DNA of 64,000 bases. Source: Talpa occidentalis. Lineage: Eukaryota > Chordata > Mammalia > Eulipotyphla > Talpidae. Shown here in pieces: positions 42,285 to 53,055 of the stretch. The stretch is taken from positions 66,616,740 through 66,680,739 of the forward strand of contig NW_023601322.1 of the NCBI RefSeq assembly GCF_014898055.3. Reading direction: 5' to 3'. Position 1 is the first letter of the stretch; each line of letters starts with the position of its first letter. The notes below the pieces were generated by a model. It was not told where the DNA came from and did not search any database. It saw only the letters and a program-made list of their open reading frames with translations. Position numbers and translations under genes: made by a program.

Positions 42285-42520
42285 CTGAGCCAGACTGCCT
42301 CCGTTCAAACCCTAGCTCTCCCCTTCCCAGCACCGTGGCCTTGGCTACATTACTTAACCTTGCATACCTTACTTTTCTCATTTGTAAAGTGCATATAATA
42401 ACAATCCCTACCTCCTAGGGTTGTGTGAGGATTTAATGATTTAATAAATATAAAGTGCTTACAACAATGCCTGGTGCATGAAAGGCACTCTATATGTGCT
42501 CGCTATCATTATTCATTATT
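42285..42520 (+). repeat. MIR, nearly complete
   Basis: AGCCAGACTGCCTCCGTTCA, CATTACTTAACCTTGCATAC, TCATTTGTAAAGTGCATATA and CAATGCCTGGTGCATGAAAG follow the plus-strand MIR order. Confidence 0.9.
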
Positions 42521-42774
42521 TCTTGTATTCCTTCATTCATGCATGCATTAATTCTTCCACCCATCCATTTATCCCTGCACTCATGCATGCATCCAACATT
42601 TCTATCCAAACCTCTGATGAGGTCATGTTAAAAATGAATAATAAATATCAAGGTTAGGTTTGAGAGACAAAAAGCTGAGAAGGTAGTGTGGGAAAGTCCC
42701 CTAAACCACCACTTTGTTAGACCGTTTTCTCTAAAATCTCCAAGCGCATGATTTTGTTCATGCTGGATACTTCT

Positions 42775-42880
42775 GTCCTCAGAAAACTTTTATTCATCCT
42801 TTAAGGCTCAGTTCAAGAGCCATCTCCTAGCTGCAACTTTTCTATCTCTCAGGCATAACTCTTTTCCATCTCCTCAATGA
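42775..42880 (+). repeat. L2 fragment
   Basis: TTTATTCATCCTTTAAGGCT, CAGTTCAAGAGCCATCTCCT match L2 (CATCCTTCAAGGCCCAGCTC, AAATGCCACCTCCT). Confidence 0.7.
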
Positions 42881-42984
42881 ATGTTTGTTTTAATAAGCGA
42901 ATGATTGATTGAATGAGTAAAGGCTCCCGGTGCTCTCTGTTCATGTTAATAGCGTGACCTGTATCCCCTTGCATTATAATTAGT

Positions 42985-43300
42985 CACTTGTGCTCTCCCT
43001 TCTGCCTGGAACACTCTTTCCCCTTCCAAGTGGGCCACTCCTATTTATCATTCAGGTTTTCTTTAGAAATAACTTCTTCCCAGAAGCCTTCTTTGACTTA
43101 CCACATGTAGCACGGGGGCATCTCCTGCAAGCTCCCCCAGCCCCTGCTCCTTCCTAGCCCTGGGCACGCTGTCAGGTAATTCCTGGCTGCGCTGACTATT
43201 GCCACTGTAGGACTGCATCTTCTGTGAGGTTAGAGACCAGGTTAGACTCGCTCACCATGATTGGGGTTCCCAGCACCCAGTAAGGTGCCAGGTAACCTTG
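42985..43300 (+). repeat. L2 3' region
   Basis: CTCCCTTCTGCCTGGAACAC, CCAGAAGCCTTCTTTGACTT, ACTGCATCTTCTGTGAGGTT and CAGCACCCAGTAAGGTGCC follow the L2 plus-strand order. Confidence 0.8.
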
Positions 43301-43808
43301 TCCACAGCATAATAGTGCCCCCAAAGGGTTGGGAATCACACAACCATATATCGCCACACTGCCCTAGAGAGGAGCCTGACACCAAGTAAGCGCATAATCA
43401 ATATTTGGGAAATTCATAGAAAGTGATAAAGCTCAGCAGCCCCCAGGTCCCTATACCTGGGGTCTCCCCAATGTTGCTCGAGAACACTCCCACACAGGGC
43501 AAAGGTATTGCAGGGTCGCGCCTTCCTTCTCTGTTGGGGGTATTTTGTGTTTGAGAAGCTCTCAGAGCACCTGGAGGGAAGTGGGGCAGCAATGATGGAT
43601 GGAAGGATGCATGGATGGACGGAATGCGATAAGAGAGAGGTAGTTTCCTGAACCTGAAAGTAAGAAGGCTGCTGCTTTCACCTTGAAAACAAGAAACACA
43701 GAATGATTCTTGTGGATAATGTAGGACTGCCCCCACCTCCTTCCAGATCAGTCAGGGGGTACCTAAAGCCCCTCCTTCCCCAAACCTTGTAGGACGAATC
43801 CCACAGAG
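43301..43808. other. Single-copy stretch, no gene seen
   Basis: A short GGAT-like patch lies at 43590-43620. A 112-codon minus frame (43398-43736) has no recognisable domain. Confidence 0.45.
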
Positions 43809-43809
43809 A

Positions 43810-43905
43810 GCACAATAGGCAAGTGGTTAAGAGTAGACCACATTTCACAACGCAGCCTCACTTCTTATTACCTGTGTGGTTTTAGGCAAGTAGCACAAAC
43901 CCTTA
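43810..43905 (+). repeat. MIR 5' fragment
   Basis: CAAGTGGTTAAGAGTAGACC, then CTTATTACCTGTGTGGTTTT, AGGCAAGTAGCAC match the MIR head and core. Confidence 0.75.
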
Positions 43906-44089
43906 AATTCAGCGCCCCCTGCCAGCCCCCAACCCCTGGGGCCCAGGGGAAACCGAGGATCTGTCAAAACCAGAACCTTCCACATCTCATGTCAGTGCGC
44001 TTCCCACCACATCATCAGTAAATGTGACTATTGAGTGGAGACTGACCTCATGCCCTTCCTCAGTTTCTACAGGCTACATGTAGAGTGGA

Positions 44090-44325
44090 GAATGGGACTG
44101 GACTCTGGGTTGAAGCCCTGTGTCTCTCTGGCCCTTACCAGACAGAACTTGGGTGAGTTTCTTGGCCTATCTGAGCTTCAGCTTCCTCATCTGTGTGATG
44201 GGAATAATCATAGTAGTGCCTGCCCTAATGTGAAGGATGGTTGAGATAATCAGGAAATGCAGAGAGCACTTAGCACATTGGCTCAGAGTAACAGAGTATT
44301 AACTACTGATTATTATTAGTATCTT
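44090..44325 (+). repeat. MIR, nearly complete
   Basis: GACTGGACTCTGGGTTGAAG, TGAGCTTCAGCTTCCTCATC, TGTGTGATGGGAATAATCAT and GCACTTAGCACATTGGCTC follow the plus-strand MIR order. Confidence 0.85.
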
Positions 44326-44504
44326 ATTTTATTAGCAAATACATAAGGGGTGGGACGATTGAAATTTTGTCCTTGATGGAACAGTTTGTTCTTCCTGGAA
44401 GTCCAGGCTCTGGTGCTCCTGACATGGGCACCCCATGCCCATTTCAGGGACTCCCCCCATTTTGGGATCCCTTCCCCACACCCACACTGTTAAGAAGCTG
44501 TGGC

Positions 44505-44813
44505 CTGGGCCTCCCTGGTGGCGCAGCGGTTGAGCGCTGGGTTGCGAAGCTGCCCGCGGCCTCTGGGGCGCCGGTTCGATCCCGGGCTGCTCCCTGGCCA
44601 CCAGAGGAGGGTCCCACATGGCGCGCAGACCTCTCCTGCCGCCCGCTGCTCCCCTCAGCAGTGTACTTCGGTCCTTCTGCCTGCTCTGCTCCCCACTCTG
44701 GCTCTGGTGAATTCTCTCACCCTCCCGCGCTTCTGACTGTACCCAGTGCATGTATAAACAAAACAAACAAACAAATAAATAAATAAAACATGCCTCTATT
44801 AAAAAAAAAAAAA
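44505..44813 (+). mobile_element. tRNA-derived SINE, type II, full length
   Basis: Head GGGCCTCCCTGGTGGCGCAG, A-box-like TGGCGCAGCGG, B box GGTTCGATCCCG. Type II body; tail AAACAAACAAATAAATAAAT then CATGCCTCTATT and poly-A, as in the copy at 26568. Target-site duplication AAGAAGCTGTGGC at 44492-44504 and 44814-44826. It appears the least diverged copy. Confidence 0.95.
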
Positions 44814-44826
44814 AAGAAGCTGTGGC

Positions 44827-45769
44827 TTCTCTCTCCCCCACCAGGGATGTTAATCTCAAAGTCCTCTCTCCAACATTCCAGAGTCTATGAAATGGAATTC
44901 TTACCCTATTCCAGAGAAATCCCACCAATCCCCCCGAGGCTGGGCTGGCTGCGGGGGCTACCTCTGTCTCCCACAGGCAGAGAGAAACCTGCTCTGACTG
45001 GCACCATGGCTTCTGAGTGCTTTATTCTACCTGTCTGCAGTCAGAGCCAGCGTCTGGTCCTCAGGGATGTCGAACTAGCCCGGGTTTGTTCCCAAGTTAG
45101 CATCGCTGCTCTCACCCCAGTGTCATTCAAAACGCTGTTTGTTCCCGTAGGCCCAGAGCAACCTGAAGCCCCTCCAATCTCTCACAACCAGGTGTCTCAG
45201 AGATGGGGGACTAGAGGGGAGGGGAGATTCCTCACCTCTGGCTCTCACATCTCCCACTACCTTCTTTTCTGGGAGCAGATCTAGGGGCCCCCACCACCAG
45301 GTGCCCAGAGGCCTGAGGAGTTGTCGAAACCACTGAACCTGACATGTATAACTGTAGGAGATGCCGTCTCCTCCAGATGCAGGCTAAAAATACAGAGGAG
45401 GAAGGGCCCTCCATAATGGAGACTTTAAGAGCCTGTGACATGTGGCAATGGCTGTGTGGCCGCTAATGAGCTCTGAGCTGGTCGATGCCCTAGCCTGGAG
45501 TGAACGCGTGGGCTGGGAGCAGGGATGGGGGTGTCACTCAGCATTTGTCCATCCTGGCTCAGAAGTCCGGGATGCTGGCATGAGACAGGTGCTTGGGGAC
45601 CAGCTCGAGTGACCCCTTGGCATCCAGATGGGGCGACTGAGGTCAAGTGACAGGACGTGGGAAGACATGTCAGGAAAAGTCAGAGGTCTCAAGAGACACC
45701 CAGATTGCTTCTCCGACTCCCTGCCTTGCCCCCCATCCAGTGCCCCAGAGCCCATCACAGAGTCTGGGA
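44827..45769. other. Single-copy interval, no gene seen
   Basis: GC-moderate with no repeat recognised. The 164-codon frame at 44790-45284 starts in the SINE tail and has no domain. Confidence 0.45.
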
Positions 45770-45955
45770 GATCCTGGCAAATGGGTGATCACTGTCTGGC
45801 TGAATGAACACATGGATAAGTGAATGAATAAATACCTTCCTCTCTGCAGCATGAGCTCCCCAGTGAATAGGACTGTGACTTAGCCAGCCAGCTGCTCTGA
45901 CTCCAGAGCGTGGAGTAGGCACTTAACAACAGGTTACTGAATGAATGAATACCTG
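45770..45955 (+). repeat. L2 3' end, rearranged or doubled
   Basis: Two L2-type ends occur in succession: GGCTGAATGAACACATGG, GTGAATGAATAAATACC, then GTAGGCACTTAACAACAGG, TTACTGAATGAATGAATACC. Confidence 0.6.
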
Positions 45956-46084
45956 ACCTGCAACCCTTGATGGACTCCCTTGACCTACCTGCTTCCTGAG
46001 TGTGGAGAAAAGGAAACCTGAGAAAATTGTTCCTGGGGTCCCTGCACTGATCCTCCCACTCAGAGAGCTGACCATTAGACTTAG

Positions 46085-46620
46085 ACCAGGGAGTAAGTAA
46101 CAACCACAGCACAGCAGGCACTTAGTAAACACTTGGGGGCCACAGTCCTAAGAACTTTGCACAAAATATCTCATTTAGTCCTCACATCAACCTTACATGT
46201 GAAATTCAATGTTTATATCCCTTTTACACAAGAGGAAACCACAGGTGGGCCTCCCTGGTGGCGCGAGGGGTTAAGCACCACACTATGAAGCAATCCGCAG
46301 CCTCTGCAGCACGAGTTCGATCCCCGGCCGGCCACGGAGAAACCCACATGGTGCAGCAGACCCCTCCTGTCTCCCCCGCTGCTCCCCTCAGCAGTGTATT
46401 TCAGTCAGTCTGCCTGTTCTGTTTCCTGTCTTTGGTGAATTCCCTCACCCCCTGCATCTCTGGCCTGTCCCCCAGCTCTTGTATGCATAACTAAATAAAT
46501 TTTTTTTTTTTAAAAAAAGAGGAAACTGCAGGGCTTAGACAGGCTGTATGACTTGCATCAGTACATCTCTAGGAAGCGGTGGGGCCAGGATTCAAACTCA
46601 GACCATCCTGTCCCCTGCCT
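46085..46620 (-). repeat. MIR split by a SINE
   Basis: GCAGGCACTTAGTAAACACT, CTCATTTAGTCCTCACATC before the SINE, and AGACAGGCTGTATGACTTGC, GGGGCCAGGATTCAAACTC after it. These are the two halves of a reverse MIR. Confidence 0.85.
46246..46516 (+). mobile_element. tRNA-derived SINE, type I, full length, in a MIR
   Basis: Head GGGCCTCCCTGGTGGCGCGA, then GGGGTTAAGCACCACACTAT, B box GAGTTCGATCCCC, tail CTTGTATGCATAACTAAATA. Target-site duplication AAGAGGAAACYRCAGG at 46230-46245 and 46517-46532, two mismatches. It shows the type I head with GGGGTTAAGC. Confidence 0.95.
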
Positions 46621-46774
46621 CCTTGACCGCTCTTCTCCTCTGCCTCCCCTAAAGTCCAGCCCAAGAGAAGAAGAGAATTGTGGGCCAGAGAAAGCCATGC
46701 GGAATGGAGGTAAAAAAAATACCTCCAGGGCCCATAAAGTGTTTGATAAATTCCAGGAGAAGAATAGGAAGAAA

Positions 46775-46950
46775 TAATGAGCATTTGTCAGAGCCTTTTA
46801 TAGCATATAAGACACTTTCCCCTGCATTCTCTCATTTGATCTTCTCCACAGACCTGGGAGGAAGGTATTATCATTAGCTACATTTTATTGGTAAGGAACG
46901 TCAGGCTCCCACACCTCCCAGCTTGCACCAAGCAGTCTTCATAGCTGGGG
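46775..46950 (-). repeat. MIR
   Basis: TGAGCATTTGTCAGAGCC, CATTCTCTCATTTGATCTTC, GAAGGTATTATCATTAGCTA and CCAGCTTGCACCAAGCAGTC follow the reverse MIR order. Confidence 0.75.
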
Positions 46951-47657
46951 ATAGGGGAAAACAGTGGGGCCATGATGGGGATGTGCTTCTTATTTCCTGG
47001 AGGTTGCCATAACCTCGCCCCAGATTAGCACTGGCTGTAAGGATAAACCTAGGCTGAGGCCCATGTGACAATTCTGAGCACCCTATCAAAAGGAAAGGGC
47101 AGCAGGGAACAGAGGCCAGACCAAATGCCACCTCCTCTAAGGAGCCTGCCTGGACCTGCCACCCTCAGGAATGCTGCTCTTCTCAGAGCTGTCCATCTCT
47201 TTCATTCTTCTGGCCTCTCCCAAGGCAGGGCAGAGCTTGTTAGCTCTAAATGGTGACAAAAGGTATTAGCCAACAATGAGTTACCGGACCGTGGGAAAAT
47301 AAGCCAGAGACTTCTCAAGCACTGGTTTGGGATAGCCCTGACCAGAAGGGATGTGTGGAATGAGACCAGACCCCTCACACTCTCAGGGACGCTCTGGCTT
47401 CCATGTATTTGTCAACTCCTTGAGCATCAGAACACGTGGCCACGTTTGGACACAAAGTGGGTGGGATGACTCCTTTCCTAGTGCTCCCCATGAGAAACAC
47501 AAATTCAGATAAAACATGGTGGGGGATGGTATGGAGTTCCTGTCTTACACGCAGTCCCACTTTTCAAAAGTGAGTAGAGTTGTCAGGAAGTGACTGGCCC
47601 ATACTTATTTGGAACTTCCTCAGTTGAATATAGGGCCAGTTGTGTACAGCATAAATC
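46951..47657. other. Single-copy stretch, no gene seen
   Basis: No repeat or exon recognised. Short frames only. Confidence 0.5.
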
Positions 47658-47666
47658 TTGCCATTT

Positions 47667-47936
47667 TTCTTTTTTTTTTTTAAGATTTGTTTATTTATGC
47701 ATACAAGAGCTGGGGTACAGGCCAGAGGTACGGGGGGGTAAGAGGATTCACCAGAGACAGAGTGGGGAACAGAACAGGCAGATTGACCAAAGTACACTGC
47801 GGAGAGGAGCAGCGGAGAGGTCTGCTGCGCCATGTGGGTTGCTCCCTGGCCAGCTGGGGATCGAACTCATGCTGCAGAGGTTGCAGACAGCTTCATAGGT
47901 TACGTCTTAACCCCTCGCGCCACCAGGGAGGCCCTT
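47667..47936 (-). mobile_element. tRNA-derived SINE, type I, near full length
   Basis: A reverse copy: TTAAGATTTGTTTATTTATG, body, B-box complement GGGGATCGAACTC, head complement CGCGCCACCAGGGAGGCCC. Target-site duplication is imperfect (TTGCCATTT at 47658-47666; TGCCAATTT at 47939-47947). Confidence 0.9.
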
Positions 47937-48042
47937 TGTGCCAATTTAGATGAATGAAAAAATATTGTTTTTCACTAACCCTACAAAAAAGAGAGCCGTG
48001 ATTTAATGTTATTGAATGTTTAGGATCCCAGTTAATGCAGAC

Positions 48043-48058
48043 GGGGGGGGGGGGGGGG
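48043..48058 (+). repeat. G16 homopolymer
   Basis: Sixteen consecutive G residues after TTAATGCAGAC. Long G runs are unusual and prone to sequencing error. Confidence 0.9.
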
Positions 48059-48114
48059 TTCTTACAGTCCTTGGGATTGAAAAGCAGGAGCCAGAGAAAG
48101 AATGAACTCTACAG

Positions 48115-48950
48115 GTTTTCATGAAGCCAAGCAACAAACACATGTTACCCCACAATGTATCAGGCACTTGCTAGGCTCAGAAGAACAGTGGAGAACCAGA
48201 CAGGCAATCCCTGTTGTCAGGAATTTCCAGTCCAGCAGGGAACAGATGAGCAAACATCACAGGGTGGTAGGTGCTCTGAGTGGGTAGAGAGAGGATCGTT
48301 GTCAAGGGAAGGGCATTACAGAAACACGGAGGAAGTTCCTTACCCAATAAAGGAAAGAGGAGGCCTCCAGGAATTGGTGGTGCCTGGCCTGAGTCATAAA
48401 GGATGTGTAGGAGGCTGAGGAACTCCTGAGTTGGAACCTGAGCTCTGCTGCTCCTTGCTGGTGACTTTGGCCAAGTCACCTGACCTTTCTGTACCTCTGT
48501 TTCCTCATACATAAAATAGGGATAATAATGATAATTCACCCTGTGGGATTGAGAGGATTAAATGAGTTAATACACAGAAAGCACTGGAACAGTGCCTGGC
48601 CAATAATAGTCATCTACTACATGTGAACTACGATTGTTTTTACCTTGCAGGTTGTTGTGAAGACTTACAAGATCACATTTGGGAGGCACTTAGCACGGAG
48701 TGAGTGCACTGTAAGTGTAAGCTATTATTTTTGTTATTAAGTAGGCATTTGCCAATACTAACCAGGTGGATGGGAGGGCTAGGGAGGAGTGGACTTTCCA
48801 AGGCAGAGGCAACAGCATATGCAAAGGCCTGGAGGCCCCAGCGAGTCTGGTGCACTTGGCAAAGTTTAGAAGTTCAATTAGATGGGCACACAGCCTGGGT
48901 TCCATGAGTGATGCAGGATGGGGCTGGAGAGGTGGAGGGAGGACTGGATC
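48115..48950 (-). repeat. L2 3' region interrupted by a MIR
   Basis: GTATCAGGCACTTGCTAGGC, CAGGAATTTCCAGTCCAGCA before the MIR and GAGGCAACAGCATATGCAAA, GGGGCTGGAGAGGTGGAGGG after it are successive reverse L2 segments. The MIR at 48430-48745 lies between. Confidence 0.8.
48430..48745 (+). repeat. MIR inserted in L2
   Basis: GGAACCTGAGCTCTGCTGCT, GGCCAAGTCACCTGACCTTT, TACCTCTGTTTCCTCATAC and CAGTGCCTGGCCAATAATAG follow the plus-strand MIR order. A second MIR-like tail (GGTTGTTGTGAAGACTTAC) follows. Confidence 0.9.
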
Positions 48951-49429
48951 TGGAGGTTTTGGGAATCATGACTCCCCCTTCCTTCATAAACAGCTTAGCT
49001 GAGGGAGCAGCAGAAGTAGCTTGCCTGGGGGAGGGGAGGGGGGCAGGCTGTTCTGCCCCCATCCCCAACTCTACCGGGTGCCACTCTGCACGGAGCCACC
49101 GGCTGTCAATTAGGCAGCCTTAGTGCAAGAGGCTCCCTTTCCTCATGCGATACATGTCACATCCGGGAACGATCAAAACAGCTTTGCTATGGCAAAACGT
49201 CTTGTGCTCTGTGTTTGTTCTTTGGTGTCTAAGTGTAACTCCTGTTCTTCCTGAGATACCTGTGATTTGCTGGTCCCTGACAGCCATTACCTGCTCAAAG
49301 TCTAGCTGCCACACAACACACTTGGTACACCCCCATTCCTTCCCCAGAGCTCTAAATGCCGCTCCAGGCCACAGGGGGGTGGAGGCTGACACAGCTACAA
49401 GGATGGCCCATTTTAGCAATCACTTCAAC
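48951..49429. other. Single-copy stretch with a CpG-retaining block
   Basis: 49075-49210 keeps CpGs in AT-moderate sequence (TCATGCGATACATGTCAC, CATCCGGGAACGATC) and a GATCAAAAC TCF/LEF-like core. It may be a conserved non-coding element. No exon recognised. Confidence 0.4.
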
Positions 49430-49620
49430 CACTTGGGAATACCTACTGTGTGCCAAGTACCCTGAATGCCTCATTCATCTGCCCAGCAACCCCACAGTTA
49501 GGCTTCATTATCTTCACTTACCTGAGGCATAGTGTTAGGCTAAGTCCACCCGGCTAAGTGTCGGGGATTGAATTTGAACCCATTCTCAGCAAACACAGCC
49601 ACCATGCCAGGCTGTCTCTC
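49430..49620 (-). repeat. MIR
   Basis: CTACTGTGTGCCAAGTACCC, CTTCACTTACCTGAGGCATA, GGGGATTGAATTTGAACCC and CACCATGCCAGGCTGTCTC follow the reverse MIR order. Confidence 0.8.
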
Positions 49621-50009
49621 TAGCTTACTTCCTTCACAGCCAGCTGTGGCTGAAGGAAGGCATGAGGTCAACAGATGGGAAATCAGCTCATCTGACTCCA
49701 GTGTCCACACCCCTGACCTCCACCCCTGAGGTAACCTTGGAGATACGAAGGCTATGGCATTGTCTCCAAAGCTTAGGCACCGGCCAACTTCTCACAGTCA
49801 GCCCCTCACCTGTCTTCTTCAGATCCCAGACTCTACCACCCCCCTATTAAATCTTCCTTTGAAATCATAGATATCAAGCATTTAATTTGAGTTCATTGTT
49901 ATTATTATTATAAAGGGTGCAATCATAGCTTTATGTAAGATTTGAGGGCCTTTCCTGTCTCCTATACCCCATTTTCAAGGACCTCTGAGAGCAGGAGGCA
50001 AAGAAGGTA

Positions 50010-50125
50010 TAGGGCCTCCATTCTGTGACAAGCTCCTTGAAGGAAAAGCCCTGTCTGTCTTATTCACCCCTGTTTTCCCAGTGCCCTGAACCCTAGTAGG
50101 TACTACTCAGAAAATACCTATTGAG
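50010..50125 (+). repeat. L2 3' end
   Basis: GACAAGCTCCTTGAAGGAAA, CCCTGTCTGTCTTATTCACC and CCCTAGTAGGTACTACTC match the L2 terminus. Confidence 0.8.
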
Positions 50126-50340
50126 TAATCATATCCACAGCTATCACTACTGAGTTGCACTGAGCAATTCGCTTACATGATCCCATTTAGTTGTGAAAGT
50201 AATCATAGAAAGCACACATTAGTTTCCCCACAGATGAGGAAACCAAGACTGAAAAATGGAGCAAGAAACCACAGACCAGAAACCTTGGGAGTTGGGATGA
50301 TTCCATTCAGGGCTGCCTGATTCCAAGCCTGTGTTTCTGA
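50126..50340 (-). repeat. MIR
   Basis: CATGATCCCATTTAGTTGTG, CCACAGATGAGGAAACCAAG, AGCAAGAAACCACAGACC and TGATTCCAAGCCTGTG follow the reverse MIR order. Confidence 0.75.
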
Positions 50341-50499
50341 AACCCTAACCTATGTGTAATCAACCAGTCAATCATTAATGAGTGAATGAATGGATATAGC
50401 TAATGCATGCTCCACATCAGCTGCACCCAGCCTGACCCCACCCCCTACAATCTCCTAGGATACTGTCGTCTTCCGCTCATCCTGCCCCCGCCCCTGGCC

Positions 50500-50900
50500 A
50501 TGGGCTCACAGCAAAGCCTCTCCCAACAAGGCTTATTATTTCTAATCTTAGCAGAAAAACCTCAGTTCAAAGGCATTTCAATTCCATTCGAGTCAAGGAA
50601 CAGTTCTCACTTTGCCTCACTGACCCCCTACCACCTCTACCTCCTCCTCCAACTGGCGCCAACAACGCAAGATAAATCTTTCTTCAGAAATATAATAGTT
50701 GCTCTTCCTCTTCCCGCTGAAGCCTCTGCCAGGTAATTAGCATACGCTGACACCTTGATAGACGAAAAGAAAGGCATGAGATAATTCCCTTTTTCTTTAA
50801 CCATTATAGTATGAAGCAGCCTTTCAATTTGCCAGTTACCCAATCCAGCATTCCTGAACGCAGACCACCGTGTGACATGTTATTTTAGCTGATCCTACCA
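50500..50900. promoter_or_regulatory. Candidate conserved non-coding element
   Basis: Repeat-free. It contains CCATTCGAGTCAAGG, CAACAACGCAAGATAAATC and CCAGGTAATTAGCATACGC (TAATTA homeodomain core), with several retained CpGs. No frame is convincing. Conservation is inferred. Confidence 0.4.
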
Positions 50901-51041
50901 TCTCTGGTATTCATCACCAACCCTGGGTCACACTTGATAGAGCAAATTCTCCCACTTCACATTGACACCTCTCTGGTAGGAGGAGCAGCCAGGGTTCAGA
51001 TGGTCTGGAAATTGTGAGATGATGTGGTCATACTTGGTCGG

Positions 51042-51055
51042 GCGCCCCCAGCTGG
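51042..51055 (-). promoter_or_regulatory. CTCF-like motif
   Basis: GCGCCCCCAGCTGG is the reverse complement of CCAGCTGGGGGCGC, one difference from the usual CTCF core CCASYAGRKGGCGC. Computed by eye; not scored. Confidence 0.4.
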
Positions 51056-51226
51056 CAGCCTGAGGCCTTGCAAGGGTTGCAAATCTCCAGAAGGAATTTT
51101 CAGAATCCTTTCCCTCTTCCACTTTCCTGCTCCCCCAAAGAAGTTGGCCTTTACCAGGGTTATGGGAGTCTCTGTGTTAATGCACCAAGAACCTCAGCTT
51201 TCAACTGGTGGTATTCTCTCTTCTCA

Positions 51227-51228
<2 letters not shown>

Positions 51229-51304
<76 letters not shown>
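51229..51304 (+). repeat. Compound (TA)23(CA)15 microsatellite
   Basis: A perfect TA run of 46 bp joins a perfect CA run of 30 bp. It sits in single-copy DNA. Frames through it encode Tyr-Ile then Thr-His repeats and are not genes. Confidence 0.98.
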
Positions 51305-51308
<4 letters not shown>

Positions 51309-52588
51309 AGGACAAGCAACTTGCTCCTTCATTTGTTCAAGGTGGGTCGGCCAGTCCACCAGGCCCTCCACAAGGTTGGGGATCAGGTGCCCCACACCTG
51401 AGTAGAAAACTAAAACCCAGATCCTTCATCCTACCAACAGCTTCCCAAGGAAACCTCCAACCCCTCCTTCAACTCCAGGCAGGAGGCTCAGCTGCCCCAA
51501 TCTTTCCCCTCCCCTGCTTACCCATCTGTACTTCCTCTTGCTGGAACAAGTTCCTGACACCCTCACACTGGGCCCAGGGTCTAGGGGTGAGGAGTGGGGG
51601 TGAAAATCGGTCCGCCTGCGCTTTCCTAGCAGCTCAGCTAAAATGAGGTAAGAATTGTTTTTCAAGGAAACCCAGCTAGCAAACAGAGGGAAGGGTAAAG
51701 AGAAAGGAGGAGTTGCAAAAGCTGGGAAAGGGGTGTCCACAAAACTCCTGATTTTATAAAAGAATTCAAGCCTGATCATAACCCACTTGGCCTTCTGGGG
51801 GCTTAGTCCATGACCAACGCCTGTGGGCTCAAGATGCAAACCTTGGGACAGCACTCGGGTCACAAGGTGACCTGTTAGCTTATGTGTTGGGAGGTCTGTA
51901 GACCCAGAGCCCACCTGAGTCACATGGACCACTGCTTCCCTGCTTCATGGGGCACCCCGTTGGCACTTCGAACTGTCTTGGCCGCCTAACTTGTCTCTCA
52001 AATCACTTGTCTGCTGGCCCCTCCTCCCATCCTTTCTCCATACATGAAAAGGAGAGAATTACTTTTTAAATTTAGATGATATCATTTATGGTTAAAACAT
52101 CCACTGAATAAATACTAGGATGGACAAAAAGAACAAGGCCTGCATGCATGAGGTGGACACAGTGAACTGCCAGACCTCCCTTTGGAAAGGCTGCTATCTA
52201 GGTGCCAAGAGCTGTGGGCTGAGTGCCTCCAGTTCCAGCCCCTCGGGGATGGCCTCAGTGCAGCAACCTGCCTCACCCATGGCCCTGGCCCTCCTGGGGT
52301 CTCTACATCCAGCAGCTGGCTGAGGAGGGGAGTGAAGCACAAGCCTTCGGCTCAACCCTGAATGGCCTTTCTTGCTTCAGGCTCCCCATCCAGTTGTCCA
52401 CAGCTGCCCCCAGGCCTGTATCCCTGTTCAACTTTCCTTCTGCCCACACTTGACTCCTCTATTTTTCAAGGGAACACCCACAAAATCAAAACCAAAATAA
52501 CTCTACTGACCTCCCATCACATTTCAGTAAAAAATAAAGTTTTCTCCAAGAGCCAGCAAGGTCTTGCCACACCCTGACCCTGCATGCC
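51305..52588. other. Single-copy interval, no gene seen
   Basis: No repeat recognised. The 168-codon minus frame at 51426-51932 has no family resemblance and no splice context. Confidence 0.45.
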
Positions 52589-52647
52589 TTTCTCAGCTCA
52601 TGTCACCAAACTCTCCCTGACCACCCCCTTGTTTAAAGTGTCCATTT

Positions 52648-52918
52648 TGGGCTTCCCTGGTGGCACAGGGGTTAAAGTTTCAGTGCTATCAAACTATTGC
52701 CAGCCACTGCAGCACGAGTTGGATCCCCTGCCAGGGAGCTACCCCCATGGCGCAGCAGACCTCCTGTCCTGCCCACTGCTCCCCTCAGCAGTGAATTTCA
52801 GTGAATCCACCTGTTCTGCTCCCCACTCTGTCTCTGGTGAATCTTCTCACCCCTGCACCTCTGGCCTGTACCCCAGTTCTTGTATGCATAAATAAATCTC
52901 TAAAAAAAATTAAAAAAT
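52648..52918 (+). mobile_element. tRNA-derived SINE, type I, full length
   Basis: Head GGGCTTCCCTGGTGGCACAG, then GGGGTTAAAG. Mutated B box GAGTTGGATCCCC. Tail CTTGTATGCATAAATAAATC, then TCTAAAA. Target-site duplication AAARTGTCCATTT at 52635-52647 and 52919-52931. Confidence 0.95.
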
Positions 52919-53055
52919 AAAATGTCCATTTCACCAAACCCATTATATTCTTCCTGCTTATTATTTATCAGTATCTACCATTTTATGCATATATAAACAT
53001 CTACATATACATCTTACTAATGTTGACTATCTTATTGTTATATTGTTCATTTTCT

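Noticed and set aside
44332..44928. 198-codon minus-strand open frame, and similar frames in other SINE copies
   Set aside because: Most of it is the tRNA-derived SINE; the same peptide phrases recur in the frames of other SINE copies (for example 26558-26887), which shows repeat origin.
49020..49045. G-quadruplex promoter at GGGGGAGGGGAGGGGGG
   Set aside because: A short isolated G-rich run without CpG island or other promoter features.
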